In this document: positions 59,884 through 60,000 of the stretch, piece after piece
Position numbering within the stretch: position 1 is the stretch's first letter
How the letters are laid out: every line of letters starts with the position of its first letter
From: Bolinopsis microptera
Lineage: Eukaryota > Ctenophora > Tentaculata > Lobata > Bolinopsidae
Assembly: GCF_026151205.1 (NCBI RefSeq)
Contig: NC_087082.1
Span: 15,039,365 to 15,099,364 of the forward strand
DNA: 60,000 bases
Reading direction: 5' to 3'
Notes under the pieces: generated by a model
What the model saw: the letters and a program-made list of their open reading frames with translations, nothing else
What the model was told of the DNA's origin: nothing
Databases searched by the model: none
Translations under genes and position numbers: made by a program

Positions 59884-60000
59884 CTGAAATAAATCACATG
59901 CTAGTCAATAACAGCGTTGTTTTAAAACAACTCTTTCGCTCACAAATTTAAATTACATCATTGCCGCTTAATCATGTTATTACAATATCATAATTCGTGT

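Larger units (their letters stand above)
59479..59885 (-). repeat. Tandem genomic duplication, 261-bp period, of a cysteine-rich exon with its intron
   Basis: Exon bodies, splice sites and the first 20 or so intron bases (gtatgtctgaaattattcga or gtatgtctgaaattatcaga) repeat with a 261-bp period, showing duplication at DNA level rather than a shared fold only. Confidence 0.85.

Overview
The window is nuclear DNA of an invertebrate animal, AT-rich and dominated by repeats. Evidence: GT/AG introns, symmetric phase 1-1 exons coding single extracellular modules (sushi/CCP, GCC2_GCC3-type cysteine-rich, and a GCWKD...DGGWCAS module), LINE and Penelope-like retroelements, poly(A)-tailed retroposons and a large satellite array. 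The modules fit a marine invertebrate, perhaps a cnidarian, but the sequence does not fix the taxon. Nothing bacterial, no CRISPR array and no rRNA was seen.

Layout. 1-16,730: a retroelement graveyard. It holds two decayed LINE reverse-transcriptase fragments (1-1,030 on +; about 3,600-4,560 on -), a poly(A)-tailed retroposon end, a 30-bp minisatellite, one longer degenerate LINE (about 8,400-12,187 on +) with recognisable endonuclease and RT motifs, and a 3-kb inverted repeat with 1.35-kb arms (12,395-15,383). 16,730-37,120: about 20 kb whose bases look corrupted (runs of copied neighbouring bases, frames broken everywhere). This is most likely unpolished long-read sequence. It hides a 22-bp minisatellite, a GC-rich stretch that may be a multi-exon gene (about 21,480-23,460), and the first half of a satellite. 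26,580-48,900: about 60 tandem copies of a roughly 367-bp satellite, degraded before 37,120 and clean after it, with monomer subtypes in a loose higher-order order and a fixed 509-bp single-copy tail (48,901-49,409).

49,410-60,000: the gene-bearing part. Gene A (minus strand) starts with a signal-peptide exon (50,957-51,032) joined in phase to a cysteine-containing extracellular module exon (49,419-49,733). A truncated Penelope-like element flanked by 20-bp direct repeats sits in the intron between them. A 1.1-kb TA-flanked inverted-repeat element with internal 250-bp tandem repeats (53,609-54,710) lies at the edge of a small satellite copy. A possible LTR-element head with a coiled-coil ORF (55,506-56,458, minus) lies head-to-head with a full-length intronless UNC93-like transporter ORF (56,475-57,839, plus) carrying one in-frame TGA. 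A second satellite-plus-tail unit (57,965-59,060) abuts gene B (minus strand). Gene B shows a sushi exon and two tandemly duplicated GCC2_GCC3-type exons, and its 5' end lies beyond the window.

How it fits together: genes A and B both look like secreted or cell-surface modular proteins built by exon shuffling and duplication. In both, the same satellite-plus-tail unit sits a few tens of bases or less past a splice donor. The satellite therefore behaves as part of a dispersed, probably mobile, unit with a defined end, not only as a static array.
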